From the NCBI GenBank assembly GCA_014526335.1, contig JACTAT010000013.1, positions 5,894,182 to 5,958,181 of the forward strand: DNA of 64,000 bases, read 5' to 3'. The translations under genes were made by a program, and so were the position numbers. Positions 10,601 through 21,363 of this stretch are shown in pieces. The notes below the pieces were generated by a model. That model saw only the letters and a list, made by a program, of their open reading frames with translations. It was not told where the DNA came from and did not search any database. Source of the DNA: Chrysaora quinquecirrha (Eukaryota; Cnidaria; Scyphozoa; Semaeostomeae; Pelagiidae). Each line of letters opens with the position of its first letter. Within the stretch, counting starts at the first letter, position 1.

Positions 10601-13600
10601 GAAAGCTTGAAAAGATGCCATTCAGTTGATAAAGCATTAAATGTGTGCCGAGCGGGTGTGTGTGCAGCATTGCACCCTCAGAACAAGAAACTGCAGGCTC
10701 CAAGTATTGCGTCTACACACTGCCGACAGCTGAAGTATAATTTGCCGTCCTAAGCAAATGATTTCATTGCGTGTTGGCTGCTGTGCTTCGCTTTCCCGTG
10801 ATGCGTCGAAACTGTATCTTTTATTTAGGACGTGATATAAAATATCCCTTTGTTGTTTACTTTGTTCAAACTTGTAATATACGTCTTGCAGGTCCAGGAG
10901 TAGACAAAAATGCATTTTTGAACATAACAAATCTGTACAAAGGAGAAGATGTTACATTCCGAATCACCAATAAGCAATGGCTTGTTAACAACAATTGGAT
11001 TTTGGACAGTGAAAAAAACAAAGCAATATACATTAAGGATTTTGAACTGTTTCTTCCAACAGTATCCGAAGAATCTGTGACGTATATTTCTCGAGTTAAG
11101 GCCACAGGTAAGAGACGCAGCAGTCTTTCTTCTCGTTGACAGATTTCTGTCAACTATGCATGTAAAGACCCGGGGGGTACTTCATTGTTCAAGAGACTAG
11201 ACATGTCGCCCAGTTTTCCAAACCCACCCATGTCTACCGATAAACTCTGTTACTCGTGGTACTCATGTATAGAAAGAACAACGAAATTTGTACCCATTTG
11301 TACCAATATCTCAAATATTTGAACCCAATTTAACGTCTGAGGCAACTCTAAATGCGGCGAAAGGCCTTTGCGCTGAAAACTAAAACGCACATTTTATCAG
11401 GCTTTTCAAGACAATGCATGTCTAAAAGTTTTTATATATTTTACTACCCATGTGTAGAGATTCCTTACAGAAAACCAACCCATATGTAGGGAAAATGGCG
11501 CTGAAAAAGTTACCCATGTGGGCGGCAAGTCTAGTATAATAAACAATGGAAGTGCCCTCGGGAGTAAAGTTAAAATTTGGTCGAAGACGCTTTTTACATA
11601 GGACTGAGCTTCCAGTTATAAACTACGGTAGGAGAGACGAATTCTATAGCATTAAGGATACAAGCTGAATGCCTTAGGCATACCTTTGGCTAGTCTCAGC
11701 CCTTGCTTATTTTGATTGGTGCCAAATAAAATCTTTGGAGGACATAGGGCACGAATGCTTCATTTTTTGCTAGATCGTTGAAATGCTCACTTAACTACAT
11801 CTATATTGAAAAAGTGTAGGACTAGTTTGAAGCAACAAAGACCCTTCAGGCACGCGTACCTGTTGATAATTAATTTTAGCAGAGTTTACTTTCAAGGTTT
11901 TACTGAACGACAACACAACGATGTATACTCAAGCTGCTACGACGACAACTGAACGTTCACGCACGCACGCAAAACTTCTTATTTTTGCAAAGAAGAAGTT
12001 TCTAGAACAATTACGTAATCTACACACATGGACACATTGTAACTAACGGTTGAAATTACGTAATCTACACACAGAGATACAATGTAACAAACTGTTGACT
12101 GCATATTTCTAACGGTACCCCCGTCTTCTGGTTGCGAATTAGGGGCCTCAGTAGGGTTTTTTGTGTCAAAACAGGGTTTCCAATGAATGTAGGATTGTTT
12201 CTCTAGCTACATTTATCTGAATATCATGAAAACTATATTATCATCATGAAAACTCTGGGTCTTTAGCAGCTATCCGGTAGCCCAGTGGGCATAGTGTGCT
12301 AACCTTTAAGCAATGCTCTATTTTTATGGGATCGCAAGTTCGAGATAAGCGAACAGCTTTTATATTTAGGTACTGGAAATATTCTTCTTAGACTTTCGAA
12401 CAATTCTCCTTGTGTATGCCATGGGAGAAGAGCTAAAATCCCGCTCGCATATGGTTCATGGTTACATTAGATTACATTTCTTCAAACTTGGCATTTTGAG
12501 GAATTAAAATTGTTACCTCTTTGTTATCAAAAGTGTATTTGAGTCATAGTTTGAGTATAGGTTAGGGTTAGGGCTGCGACATAACTGCAAACTACGACTC
12601 GTGCAGCTTGTCTCTTTGTTGCTATATCTCGACTACCTGTTACACTTCTTTAATTCTATTTACAGGTGAAAACGTCCTCAATCCATGCCATGACTGCACA
12701 CAATACATCCTACCCAACGTAGCTAGAGACAGCAAATTTAAAGAAGGTTACGAAGCATCCTGCGAAGAAAGTAAGAGGTTCACAAATCCATATACCATAT
12801 GCCGAACGAATCCTTTGGAGAAAATATGCCGAGTTACAACAAGAACAGCTGACCCAGCCGGTTCATTGCAGCCAAGTGTCTATGCACGCTTCAGCTTCAA
12901 AATAGATGGTTACAGTAGAACATCTATTCCGGAACCTGCTAACAATGACATGTACCTCAAAGCAAAGGTAATGGTATTTTCATTATACTGTTGTTGGCGC
13001 TTATAAATATTCTAGCGCTGTAATGAAAATTAGCTGCTATTGGTTCCCGCCAGTTGCATTTGTTGTTGTTGCCCGCTTTACTTAGGACCTGAACCTTCGA
13101 AATGGAGCTCAATGTAGAGAGGTTGAATCCCAATATTTTGGGTCAGAATTTTCAATTTCTGCTTAATCTGATTATGCTGACATGGTTTATTGCCAGTCAG
13201 CGACGAGACTCTGCTCCTGGGCCTGGATGCCATAAAGGATCGGTGATCGGAAGTACGTTTGCTGTCAGGTTTTGAGTCTGTTGATTGATGAGTGAATCTG
13301 TGCTTGCCTCCCCTTACTTTGTGGCTGAGTAAGGTATATTGGTCTTGTTGTTAATGAATTTTGTGATTTATCTCAGTGTAGTTATTTGATGTTATTATAA
13401 GTTAGCAGTTTTCGTTCTGACCATAATTGAATTAGCGCATGTCAGGTCATACTGTTTCGGTCTTTGCTGGCTGAGTTTTAAGGACTTTGTCAATTGCTTC
13501 CAATTGCACCATCAAAGGAACCATTTTTTTTTACTTGTGCAATTCTTATTCATTTTTGCTGTTTATTCTTACAGATAACATATTGCGCTTTCTCTGCTGC

Positions 13601-13781
13601 GGGTGCAAAGAGATCAACAACAGCGTTCGCAAGAACCCGAAGAAGATCTCGCAAATGTTGCACAGGAAACAATTACTTTTCAACCACTGCTAACAAGTGT
13701 ACTGCATGTCCTGCTGAGTCTGAGGCGAATCTACATGGATACTATTGTGAGAAGAATAGCAACGCCCTTATGGTAGAATAG
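4615..13781 (+). CDS. Copy A: seven-exon gene for an unrecognised secreted helical/Cys-rich protein
   Basis: Exons inferred from splice sites and reading phase: 4615-4908, 6525-6750, 7388-8840, 9807-10105, 10892-11107, 12666-12967 and 13575-13781 (stop). They sum to 2,997 nt (998 residues) with consistent phases 0, 1, 2, 1, 1, 0, and the paralogue at 23179-32417 has identical exon lengths. Residues 1-18 or so form a signal peptide (MNLLRV, a Leu-rich core, then SSC). Residues about 30-98 are a small Cys-rich domain. The 1,453-nt third exon encodes a long, mostly helical, Cys-poor region with an Ala-rich amphipathic stretch. The last two exons are Cys-rich (CxxC pairs and a CTAC motif). No membrane anchor is seen after the signal, so secretion is likely. 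I recognise no named domain. The donor of exon 1 (AAG|GTTTGT) is the least certain junction; an alternative phase-0 donor lies 27 nt upstream. Function unknown. Confidence 0.72.
4962..5228. mobile_element. TTAA-flanked MITE abutting exon 1, copy A
   Basis: The element is 267 bp and bounded by TTAA on both sides (4958-4961 and 5229-5232), with ends GTGGGTTTTC and GAAATCCACC. Internal inverted words occur around CGACACGAATCG. Orthologous copies are at 23526-23797 and, elsewhere, 47542-47914. TTAA targets suggest a piggyBac-like mobiliser. The open frame running on from exon 1 (to 5,049) uses this element as its tail. Confidence 0.6.
5847..6453. mobile_element. Mariner-like MITE in intron 1, copy A
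   Basis: The left end reads CAGGGTGTCCAAAAAAAAGG and the right end is its imperfect complement, ending CCTTG. TA lies on both sides. An orthologous copy in intron 1 of copy B (24932-25500) shows that it predates the duplication. It is 607 bp with no transposase frame. Confidence 0.6.
7388..8840 (+). CDS. Copy A, exon 3: large helical domain exon
   Basis: This single exon carries about half of the copy A protein (484 residues). Its acceptor is TAG at 7385-7387 and its donor is GTAAGC at 8841. It enters in phase 1 and leaves in phase 2, matching both neighbours. The translation is rich in Leu, Asp, Thr and Ala, contains only about six Cys, and has long stretches with helical periodicity, including an Ala-rich segment around [17 protein letters not shown]. 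It aligns without gaps to 26472-27924 at about 94 percent amino-acid identity. Read as an open frame it runs through a stop just past the donor, so it could be mistaken for an intronless gene starting at 7417; the in-frame upstream codons and the paralogue argue for the exon reading. Confidence 0.8.
8880..9420. other. Copy A-specific segment in intron 3
   Basis: About 540 bp present in copy A between blocks that are adjacent in copy B (near 27,960). It contains a 75-codon frame on the - strand (8955-9182) that I do not recognise and no obvious terminal repeats. It may be an insertion in A or a deletion in B. Confidence 0.4.
10162..10492. mobile_element. MITE with CAGGGTGGCCC ends, 331 bp, in intron 4 of copy A
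   Basis: Terminal inverted repeats of about 30 bp: CAGGGTGGCCCAAAAAATGG on the left and, reading in from the right, CAGGGTGGTCCAAAAAGGGA. TA is duplicated at 10160-10161 and 10493-10494. Copy B has the uninterrupted site (AAACTAGTTTC near 28,687). It is probably Tc1/mariner-derived. Confidence 0.85.
11168..11563. mobile_element. Inverted-repeat element with GTAAAG target duplication, copy A intron 5
   Basis: The ends ACCCGGGGGGTACTTC and, complemented, TCCCGAGGGCACTTCC enclose about 396 bp with further subterminal pairing (CTAGAC and GTCTAG). GTAAAG occurs on both sides. Copy B has a single GTAAAG at the corresponding point near 29,926. The superfamily is not clear. Confidence 0.65.
11861..12114 (-). 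mobile_element. Probable solo LTR, 254 bp, copy A intron 5
   Basis: On the - strand it starts CGTTAGAAATATGC and ends TTATCAACA, the look of a Ty1/copia-type LTR (TGTTA...AACA with one changed base). It is flanked by the 5-bp direct repeat GTACC (11856-11860 and 12115-12119). Copy B carries the unoccupied site with a single GTACC near 29,980. No internal retrotransposon sequence is nearby. Confidence 0.65.
12265..12370 (+). repeat. tRNA-derived SINE-like sequence, copy A intron 5
   Basis: GGTAGCCCAGTGGG resembles a pol III A box and GCAAGTTCGAGA a B box, about 50 bp apart. The counterpart in copy B is at about 30,140-30,250. It is not a plausible functional tRNA because no cloverleaf arms pair well. 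Confidence 0.45.
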
Positions 13782-14049
13782 TGAGAAGAAAACATATTAA
13801 TGAAGAAGTTAATGAAATCTCTGTATCAAATGATGCGTAAATGAAAATGAGATTGCTTAGCATACTTATTGTTTATATCTCTGCTTCAACTTGTTGCGTT
13901 ACTTGGTTATTTTTTATGAGAGCTGTATAGCTAGATAGTTGAAAGTCCTTTGGTGGACACAGTGGGTAGAAGCAAAAGCGGGTTTTTAATTCCATGGCAG
14001 AGCCGGGATGGATATTCTCGTTGTCGTCATGATTTTCTTCATCGTCGAA

Positions 14050-14340
14050 GGTGTGACGACGTTTGGAAGAAATGGGATCACCAGGACCACCACCGCCCCT
14101 ACCACCAGCACGACAACCACCCCACCACTATCACGACAAGCACCCTACCACCAGCACGACAACCACCTCTACCACCAGCACCACAACCAGGCCTACCACT
14201 ATCATCACAACCACCAGAACGACCCCTACCGCCACCACCACAACAACCAGCGTCATGATCATCGTGGTCAAAATCATTATCATAATAACCACCACCATTA
14301 TAATCATGATCGTTATCGTCATATTTTGTGCATAGCGACA
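14050..14340. repeat. CAC/ACC-rich low-complexity tract
   Basis: A purine/pyrimidine-biased stretch of CCACCA, CACAAC and later ATCATCAT-type words downstream of copy A, absent from copy B. Several overlapping frames on both strands are open only because of composition and should not be called genes. Confidence 0.7.
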
Positions 14341-15558
14341 AACATCTTTCATCATTTGACCGAAATAGCTGTATTCAACCAGAGTCGTTCTTCGAACATG
14401 CCCATAGGGCCCCTATGATTCTTACATTATATAGTAATTGTAAAGATCTTTTCATATTTATCCTGTTTAAAAGAGAAAAGCATTTCCAAAAATGCAGCCT
14501 TCTATATAATTAAGTGTTTCATCTTAAACCTACTGTTTGTTTTTGGACTGTATACAGAACATTTCAGATTTTGAATGCTGCTTGACAATTTTCTTCCTAA
14601 CCTTCAGCTCCCATTTCAGACAGGCATTGCTTGTATCCCTGGTGTTGCTTCTTCAGATTTAGACAACTCTTCTTTGCCTTACCATTCTTTTTGCATTTAC
14701 TTGCTCACTAATGTACGCCAAAAATACACAGACGTGTGAAACAAAAGTATGCTATGAAGGCTAGTTATGGCAGTTTATAATTTATAACAACAAATCGATA
14801 CAAAATTAGCCGCTGTTGTAGCAATGCACAAGTTCCTGACAACAATTCCCTATTTCCTGAGTCCTTTGACGCAGACCATGTTCTTTGGCGGTAATAGCGA
14901 GATTTTACCAAACACGAAACATAGTTTTACAGATTGAAATACAGGTGCGCATGTAATGCAGGTGCAACGACCAAAAACCTCGGCAGATTCACAGAAAAAC
15001 CTCGTATAAGACCCCCTGTCTCTTTTCGGGACCTGCAATCGCAGGCTGCCTTAATTGCGTTTTATTTTTCGTTGATTATTTTGATATTCATCAAACCGGA
15101 CACTGTGGTACTGGGTGGAGGACTGTGTTGATAAATTGATTTTTTAACGAACAAAAAATAAAAATACTTAGGAAGTTTATCTATGTATTGAATAATCCAC
15201 GCAAGTATTCTGTCACAATTTATGGTCCCAAGAAGTCTGAAAATCTTTTTTCTCGTTTCTACTTTGTCTCTCTTAGACTTAGTTTTTCTAAACTCAAAAG
15301 CAAGGGTTAGTGGAAATTTCAAGAAATAACATCAAAATTGTCCCAATTTTTTCAAGAAGAGATTCTTGTTGCAGTTTAACAAGTCCAAAAAAATTCACAA
15401 TTGATCTTACTCATAAAACTGTATTAGAAAATGCTAGGATAGACCAACAACAAACAATCTCTGATAGGACTACAGAAAATTACAAAGCAAATTAAGATAG
15501 TTTTATGCGACGATTTAAAATCAAAAAAAGTACAACTAATCTATATTATATCTGCTGA
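14340..15558. other. Gene-free downstream flank of copy A
   Basis: Partly alignable to 32,680-34,076 of copy B. It contains one ancestral unit of the minisatellite that is expanded in copy B (about 14,628-14,660). I see no supported gene. Confidence 0.6.
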
Positions 15559-16961
15559 CAGGGGCGAAAATCCCGGTGGGGTGTGGGGGGTGTGACAACC
15601 CCCCAGTCTCAAATATAGTGGATTTCGCAGGGCAATTGAAGATCTCGCAGGGCAACGAGAAAGAATATTATAATGAGACAAATATGAAGGGAGTCGACCA
15701 CTCTTTCAAACGCAACTTGTGGATTTCGTTTTCGCGGTTGACGAACCCAGGAGATGTCTTTAGCGAAAACAATTTCAGAAAACGGCAAAAAGAATATTCC
15801 GACCATTTTTTTTATCTCCTCCATCCACGTCAGAATTGACTTTCCGACATTGTTTTTAATCTCATGCGATATGAGCCTAACTGCATGCATTTCGGTACCT
15901 AAGGCCAGGTACCAACCTTACATAGTAATGTCATTCATCCAGTGCCGCAGGAAGCAGCTACTGATTGGGGGCTATTGTTCTTAAAACAATAGAGAACACT
16001 ATTGACACAATTTTCAACAAAGAACGAATCATTCCCTGGCAAAGCTAAACTTAATCCGGTGGGAAAAACATTTTTATTTGGAAACCATAGCTTATGGTAC
16101 CCTTATGGCAAAAGTTGTTTGATCGATGAACACTGAAGGTTCCTCGATGCTGAGCTTTGAAAGTTCAAAGCAGATATGGTGTGTAAGTATTTGTTCTTTT
16201 TATTACTTATCAAAGGCCTGAACACGTTTAGGCCTCAAAGGTAGGTACATCGATAATCTAGTAGAAATGTATATCATGTTTTGTGAATTGAACTTGGGCA
16301 ACATACACTCTTTAGCCCTTGCAGAGCAGGAGAAGAAGAAAAGGGAATGCTTTAATATAAAAAAGAACTCTGCCGATTGGTTGGTTTGGGGACCTATAAC
16401 TTCCTATCGGTCCCTGTGAAGGAAACGCATTAGGCCTTAGGCGTGAATCCTAAGGTAAGTAACAGCATTCTAGTCACCCTAGTAGGATTAACTTGTCCAT
16501 GTTTTAAATGGTGACCCTGATGAAAATAGAAATAATGATCCCTTTTGATTGTAAATCGGCAAATTACTACCAATTTTGATTATAAAATCGTTTGCATGTA
16601 TAAAAATATACCGCAATTGCTGACTGATAGAATATTTTGATGTTTGATTATTAGTTTGTTGGGTAGTCAAAGGGTCAGTCACTAGCTAGCAATATTAACA
16701 GGACAAGTTCAGTCATTGAGCACAATCAGCAATCTAATCACCGATCTGATCAAAAAAGAGGATAACTCGGCATATTTACCTAACGAACGCTGTACCCTAT
16801 TGGTCCATGCTATGCTAGATCTTTATAGAAAACACATAATATGCATGCTGCATAAAATACATAATACTTATGAATTAAATTTGATTTCATATTTGGTCTT
16901 ATGTTTATGAGACTCATTATGACAAAGACAAAGGTACTGAATTCGAAAAGACGAAACGGCA

Positions 16962-18316
16962 ATGAATGCGCAACTAGATGCTATGGTTGATTTTGCTAAA
17001 AATCAAGACATTGATCCGATGGCAGAGTACCAGCGTCACCACAAAGTTAGACGTCCACCAAGACGAATTGACGAAAATCCAGCAACAGCGGCTGTGTTGT
17101 CGTTCCAAGTCTTTTACAGGAAGGAAGTGTGCTTGGTCCTCGATTCCCTTATTACGGAGTATTCCGAAAATACCAGAGCTTGCCTTGAAAAGATCAGGCC
17201 TTCGGCAGATGGTTTGCAACCACCAGTGAAGAAGCCAAGCCAACAGACAGTCAGGGGCGCAAATCGAAAAAATTATTGGAGGGGTGTCATGAAGTGGGGC
17301 CGAAGGGTATTGTTCTTTGTGTGCCGAAAAGTGCACCCACCTAGGGGGGTTCGGGGGCATGCTCCCCAGGAAAATTTTGAAAAATTGGGTTGCTAGAATC
17401 GCTCTGGTGACCATTTCAGGACTCTTTGCGCAGCCCAGCTGTTGAAGAAAACCTAAGAAACAACAAGTTTTGTCAAAATTTATGTCGATGTTATCACCTG
17501 GCGCCCGGAATTGTCCAGAAAAATAAAAAATAAGGCCAGAAATGGCTGACACAACTTGTCTTTGTTGTACAGCTAGGCATCTCCTGACTAACGGCAGTAT
17601 TGACAACCAATACATTGTACTGTCATGAAGGGATTGGGTTGCAATTGGCCGAAAGTTGTCCCGCCTTGCTGCTCTGGCCCTTTTGTTTGCTAATTTGTTC
17701 TTTCAAGGAAACATCATCACTATTTCCTGCTATGCAAAACAGCGTGGTGAATTAAGTTCAATGTTCAATGATCTGCATGAGAGCAATATTTTACCGATTT
17801 TTCTTTGGGTTTCGGGTACAACTCTGTTTATTACTATTGAAAATGGAAATAATTTAGTTCAGAGCCGGATCGGGACCGGCTTTATCACTATAAAGTAGCT
17901 ACTGGGACCGGTTGGAAAAATTATTGGGGGGTGCCACACCCCCCACACCCCCCTCATTTGCGCCCCTGCAGACAGTTGAAGATATTTGCAAATTATTTCC
18001 ACCCGCCCATAGAATTGAAGCAGAAGTCCTTCTTCGCCACTATGATTGCGTCAAAAACGTAAATTCTTCCAGAGCAGCTTCCATATTCGCACACGAGCAC
18101 CAGGCAGTCTTCCCTACAGTGTGCAGAGAGTACCAGCTCTTACTCACCGCCCCTGTATCCGTAGCAAAAGATGAACGAACTTTCAGCAAGCTGAAGATCA
18201 TAAAGAACTGCCTACGGTCGACTATGAAAGATGAACGTCTTAATGACTTAGTTGTTCTTGCTTGCAAGAAGGAACTCACAGACACAATTGATTTAAAGGA
18301 GATTGTGAAGACTTGA
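16962..18316 (+). pseudogene. hAT transposase C-terminal remnant, split by a nested element
   Basis: Two blocks, 16962-17251 and 17969-18316, are in the same reading register once the inserted element and one target repeat are skipped. The first block has VRRPPRRIDENPAT and FYRKEVCLVLDSLI. The second has TAPVSVAKDERTFSKLKIIK followed by CLRSTMKDERLNDLVVLAC. These are the core and dimerisation-region signatures of hAT/ZMYM1-like transposases, which excise and reinsert DNA with 8-bp target duplications. The N-terminal catalytic part and zinc finger were not found, so it is a fragment. Confidence 0.8.
17252..17968. mobile_element. Nested non-autonomous hAT element, 717 bp
   Basis: The ends CAGGGGCGCAAAT and ATTTGCGCCCCTG are perfect complements over 13 bp. 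It is flanked by the 8-bp direct repeat CAGACAGT (17244-17251 and 17969-17976), the hallmark of hAT insertion. It splits the hAT transposase remnant. The frames inside it are not convincing genes. Confidence 0.9.
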
Positions 18317-18717
18317 TTAAATTGCGCCGATTGTCCCTAAAATGTGTAACAAAATAACTAGTATTTTGCAAGTTTAGTTCCCTGTTAGTAACCCAGTTAG
18401 TAACCCTAATCTTAGTTCCAATTTGTTCATTTAAACGAAGTATATGACTCGAGATGCAAGCTTCATTACGGTGCCAAAATCTAAACTGACATTTAATCCA
18501 CGCTAAAATCAGGTGAAGGGATATTTCATAGGCAGTTAAGTCTGAAATTTAGCTTTTGTTGCTTAGAAATTTATCATTAAATGAAAAATCGACATCGACA
18601 AAGCCTACTAGGTCTGCAGTGCACCACTCAGTTTCGCAGGGCAAAAACCTTTTACACCCCCCCAGGAATATGGGTCTAGTTACACCCCTGAGTCTTCGCC
18701 AAATTAAACATTTTTAT

Positions 18718-19290
18718 TCAAACATTTGCAATTTCGTGTTCAAACAAAATGTTTTGCTTTTTGGCCACGTCACAAACATTGCTCGTCAGATATTTTTAGT
18801 CTGTGTGATGCAGAAAGTGTTTCTGAAGCTGTTCAAGCACAGTGCGGAACAAATTATATGTATCAAGCAATGTTCCAATGCTTGGGCTAAGATCAAACAT
18901 TGTTTATCAAGTACTTGAAATTTGCTGTTCAAGCAAAATGTTTTACCGTTTGGCCACGTTGAAAACATTGCTAGTCAGATATTTTTGTTTGAATGAAGTA
19001 GAGAATGTTTTTGAAGCTCTTTAAAGACATTGCGAAGGAATTCTGTTTATCAAGCAATGTTTTGTGACGGGGCCAAACAATCACATACTTTTTTATCAAA
19101 CATTTGCAATTGCATGCTCAAGCAAAATGTTTTATCGTTAAGCCACGTCACAAACATTGCTGGTCAGATATTTTTTGTTGGAATGAAGCAGAAAATGTTT
19201 TAAAGCTCGTTTAAGACATTGCCGAGAAAATTCTATTTATCAAACAATGTTTCGTGACATGGCCAAGTGGTCAAACATTGCTAATGTTTG
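18718..19290. repeat. Three tandem units of about 190 bp
   Basis: Units start near 18,718, 18,907 and 19,098. Each contains GCAAAATGTTTT, a GGCCACGT segment, AACATTGCT and GTCAGATATTTTT in the same order. The units end with CAAACATTGCT and an inverted AATGTTTG. They may be satellite-like or a multiplied transposon interior. Confidence 0.7.
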
Positions 19291-19467
19291 ATCGTTTTGC
19301 AAGGGTCTATATATTTAATTGCGCTAAAACAAATGCGTTTGCCCTTTTACTTTGATAAACTACAATGATGATTAACAGGGTAGAAAAGATAGAGAAATAT
19401 AAGCTAGAAAGATGAATTTCCAGTGTCTTAAATTATTGTTATTCTTATCTTCCTTCAAATTCACAAG

Positions 19468-20545
19468 GAATGGAAACAGAAGGCATATATCGCGTTAGTG
19501 GCAAGACATAGACTATCTACTTAATCAATTCGAAGCAGGTAAAGTACTAGTGCAATAGGCTTCTGCCTTTGTTATCTATCTCATTAGTTTCATTATGTCG
19601 ACTTTTTAGACGAAAACAAAGATATCAAGTTACCAAACTGAAGCATTTTCTGCGAAATGTCACAATGCCGGTATGGGTTTCCTATCATGGGTTCCCTTTG
19701 CATGTCACTGGTATAATATCATGTCGTGGTTGAGCAATAGCTGTGACATCGCATTGCTCAGTTTTATGATTTTGGGCTAGGGCCTAAGCACTAACAAAGA
19801 ACAAACACGCAAAGTAACCTAAAAACGCAAATTGCAAGCAGTTTCCACGACTCATTGCAAACGTATTACTGCAACCAACCATTATTGTATGGAACTAACT
19901 ACACGAAAATGCTGTCTCCAAAGATGTTAAAACAAATGGCAGACCAAAAAAGCAGCTACATATACTTCTATTGACGAGAGAAATTATGTTTCATGACATT
20001 TCTTTAGAAATACACCGATTTCATATCATGCTGCTGTGGTACCTCGTAAATGGGATCTCAATAAAACCAGTTTAGGTCTATACTCAGAGTGAAGCGCAGT
20101 ATAATTTAAAGATCTTCTCAGCTTAAAAAGAGTTATTACGTTTTTTAACACTACTTAGAAAGTGACTCGTTTTTTCAACAGACAAAAACCTGAACTTCCA
20201 AGAGCTTTTCATATCAATTCACTCGCTTACTGGCGCCCTGAAGCAATTCTTCACACTTTTGCCTGATCCACTTGACTGGACTGGACAGGACTGGACTGGA
20301 CTGGACTGGACTGGACTGGACTGGACTGGACTGGACTGGACTCAACCAAACGGATCAAGAAGATAAAGTTGAACTATTTGACTATTTAACAAGTTTACTT
20401 TGCCACCTAAGTTGGGATGGTAAATTTAGCAGGTCAGATTATTGCAGAGCAGACAGCAAAAATAAATGCACTTAAGTTGTTTATGAGCGCTGAACAAATA
20501 ACCAGCTTTGCTCTTACATGTGGTTCGCTTTTCTTTAAATCGTCT
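19468..20545 (+). pseudogene. RhoGAP-domain gene fragment (p190/ARHGAP5-35-like)
   Basis: A first exon remnant at 19468-19538 encodes GMETEGIYRVSGK, the RhoGAP signature with its catalytic arginine. A frame break follows, then a donor at 19,539. The acceptor CAACAG precedes an exon at 20182 encoding ELFISIHSLTGALKQFF and LLPDPL, the next conserved RhoGAP block. The intron keeps phase 1. An ACTGG microsatellite interrupts the exon, and later words such as MSAEQITSFALTCGSLFF resemble the MTxENLA block in another frame. The frameshift and the repeat make it non-functional. The retained intron excludes a processed copy. Confidence 0.65.
20274..20342. repeat. (ACTGG)n microsatellite
   Basis: About 13 pentanucleotide units lying inside the RhoGAP-like exon remnant. 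Confidence 0.9.
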
Positions 20546-20960
20546 AAGATGATAATAAAGGATTCTCAGATCTCAATTAAACACTCTTATACACGTATAG
20601 TTTATAAGACACATATACCACGCACTTCTGTTCTGTAAAATTAACAGTAACTTGAAACCTTGCACCAGCTTGGAGATAAACCGAATTTTCTTATGAAAAG
20701 GGGCATATAAAATTATGAATGTTTTTGACCTTTTTATTATTCCAAAGTCAAAGTTTATTAATGTACTGACCCATACTGGCACAGTTCTCTATATGTGTAT
20801 ATATACACAATGAATCAAATTTCCACGAAAGACAGTACTTTACGAATAATATATTTAAATGCAGTGTTATGACAGAAAACGCGGCTTTTTAATACGGAAC
20901 GTGTTTCATTGTGTCATGACGAATCTTCAGCCTAATACTCAATACTGTGTATACTGTGTA

Positions 20961-21363
20961 CACGCTTTTTTTTTATAAGGAACCTACCTCAAGGCCTAGT
21001 TCTTAAAGTTCCTTATTTTTGGACCTCTTTTCAGGCAATTGTAGTTCCAAAAGTTCCTAAATAGTTCTTTAATTTTAACTGCACATACAGTGGTCTTAAC
21101 AATAAAAGAGAGACATTTGCATGTGAGCAAAGCTCGAGACTACTCAAAGAAACATTGGATACATGCTTAACGTACATTTTATGTGATTTTCGACTGCAAA
21201 TGAATGGAACCGGCTTTCTAATTCTTGATTATTTGCAGTGATAAAAGTATTCAACATTGAAAAGTTCCATAATGATTTTTCTTTAGTAGTATAAGTTCTT
21301 TAAATTTTCGGGCCTTCTACATGTAGGTTCCTTATAAAGTGGTTCCTTATAAAAAAAAGCGTG
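20961..21363. mobile_element. TAAGGAAC-family MITE, 403 bp, copy B
   Basis: The ends CACGCTTTTTTTTTATAAGG and CCTTATAAAAAAAAGCGTG are inverted repeats flanked by TA on both sides. Copy A has an unoccupied site near 1,195. Internal words GTTCCTTA and TAAGGAAC recur on both strands. A related, less complete copy is at about 57,690-58,016. Confidence 0.8.

Larger units (their letters stand above)
1..15558. repeat. Tandem duplication, unit A
   Basis: Sequence from the first base aligns, with interruptions, to about 20,550-34,076. Matching blocks cover the upstream region, all exons, much of the introns and about 1.8 kb past the stop codon. The homology ends at 15,558, immediately before the terminus of a hAT-type element; copy B continues there with unrelated sequence. 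The left limit of the unit lies at or beyond the window start. Copy-specific insertions explain most of the length difference (about 15.6 versus 13.5 kb). Confidence 0.85.
15559..18690. mobile_element. Decayed hAT-type DNA transposon
   Basis: The left end CAGGGGCGAAAATCC and the complemented right end CAGGGGTGTAACTAG fit hAT termini. The interior carries the hAT transposase remnant at 16962-18316. An 8-bp target repeat is not seen: TCTGCTGA precedes the left end but AGTCTTCG follows the right end. The left end coincides with the edge of the tandem duplication. Confidence 0.55.

Noticed and set aside
14008..14418. His/Pro/Thr-rich frames on both strands
   Set aside because: Low-complexity CAC/ACC composition keeps all frames open, and copy B lacks the tract altogether.
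16974..17615. 213-codon - strand frame
   Set aside because: Antisense to the hAT transposase remnant and running across the nested element; no domain visible.
17652..17898. 80-codon frame inside the nested hAT element
   Set aside because: No recognisable domain, confined to a non-autonomous element with clear boundaries.
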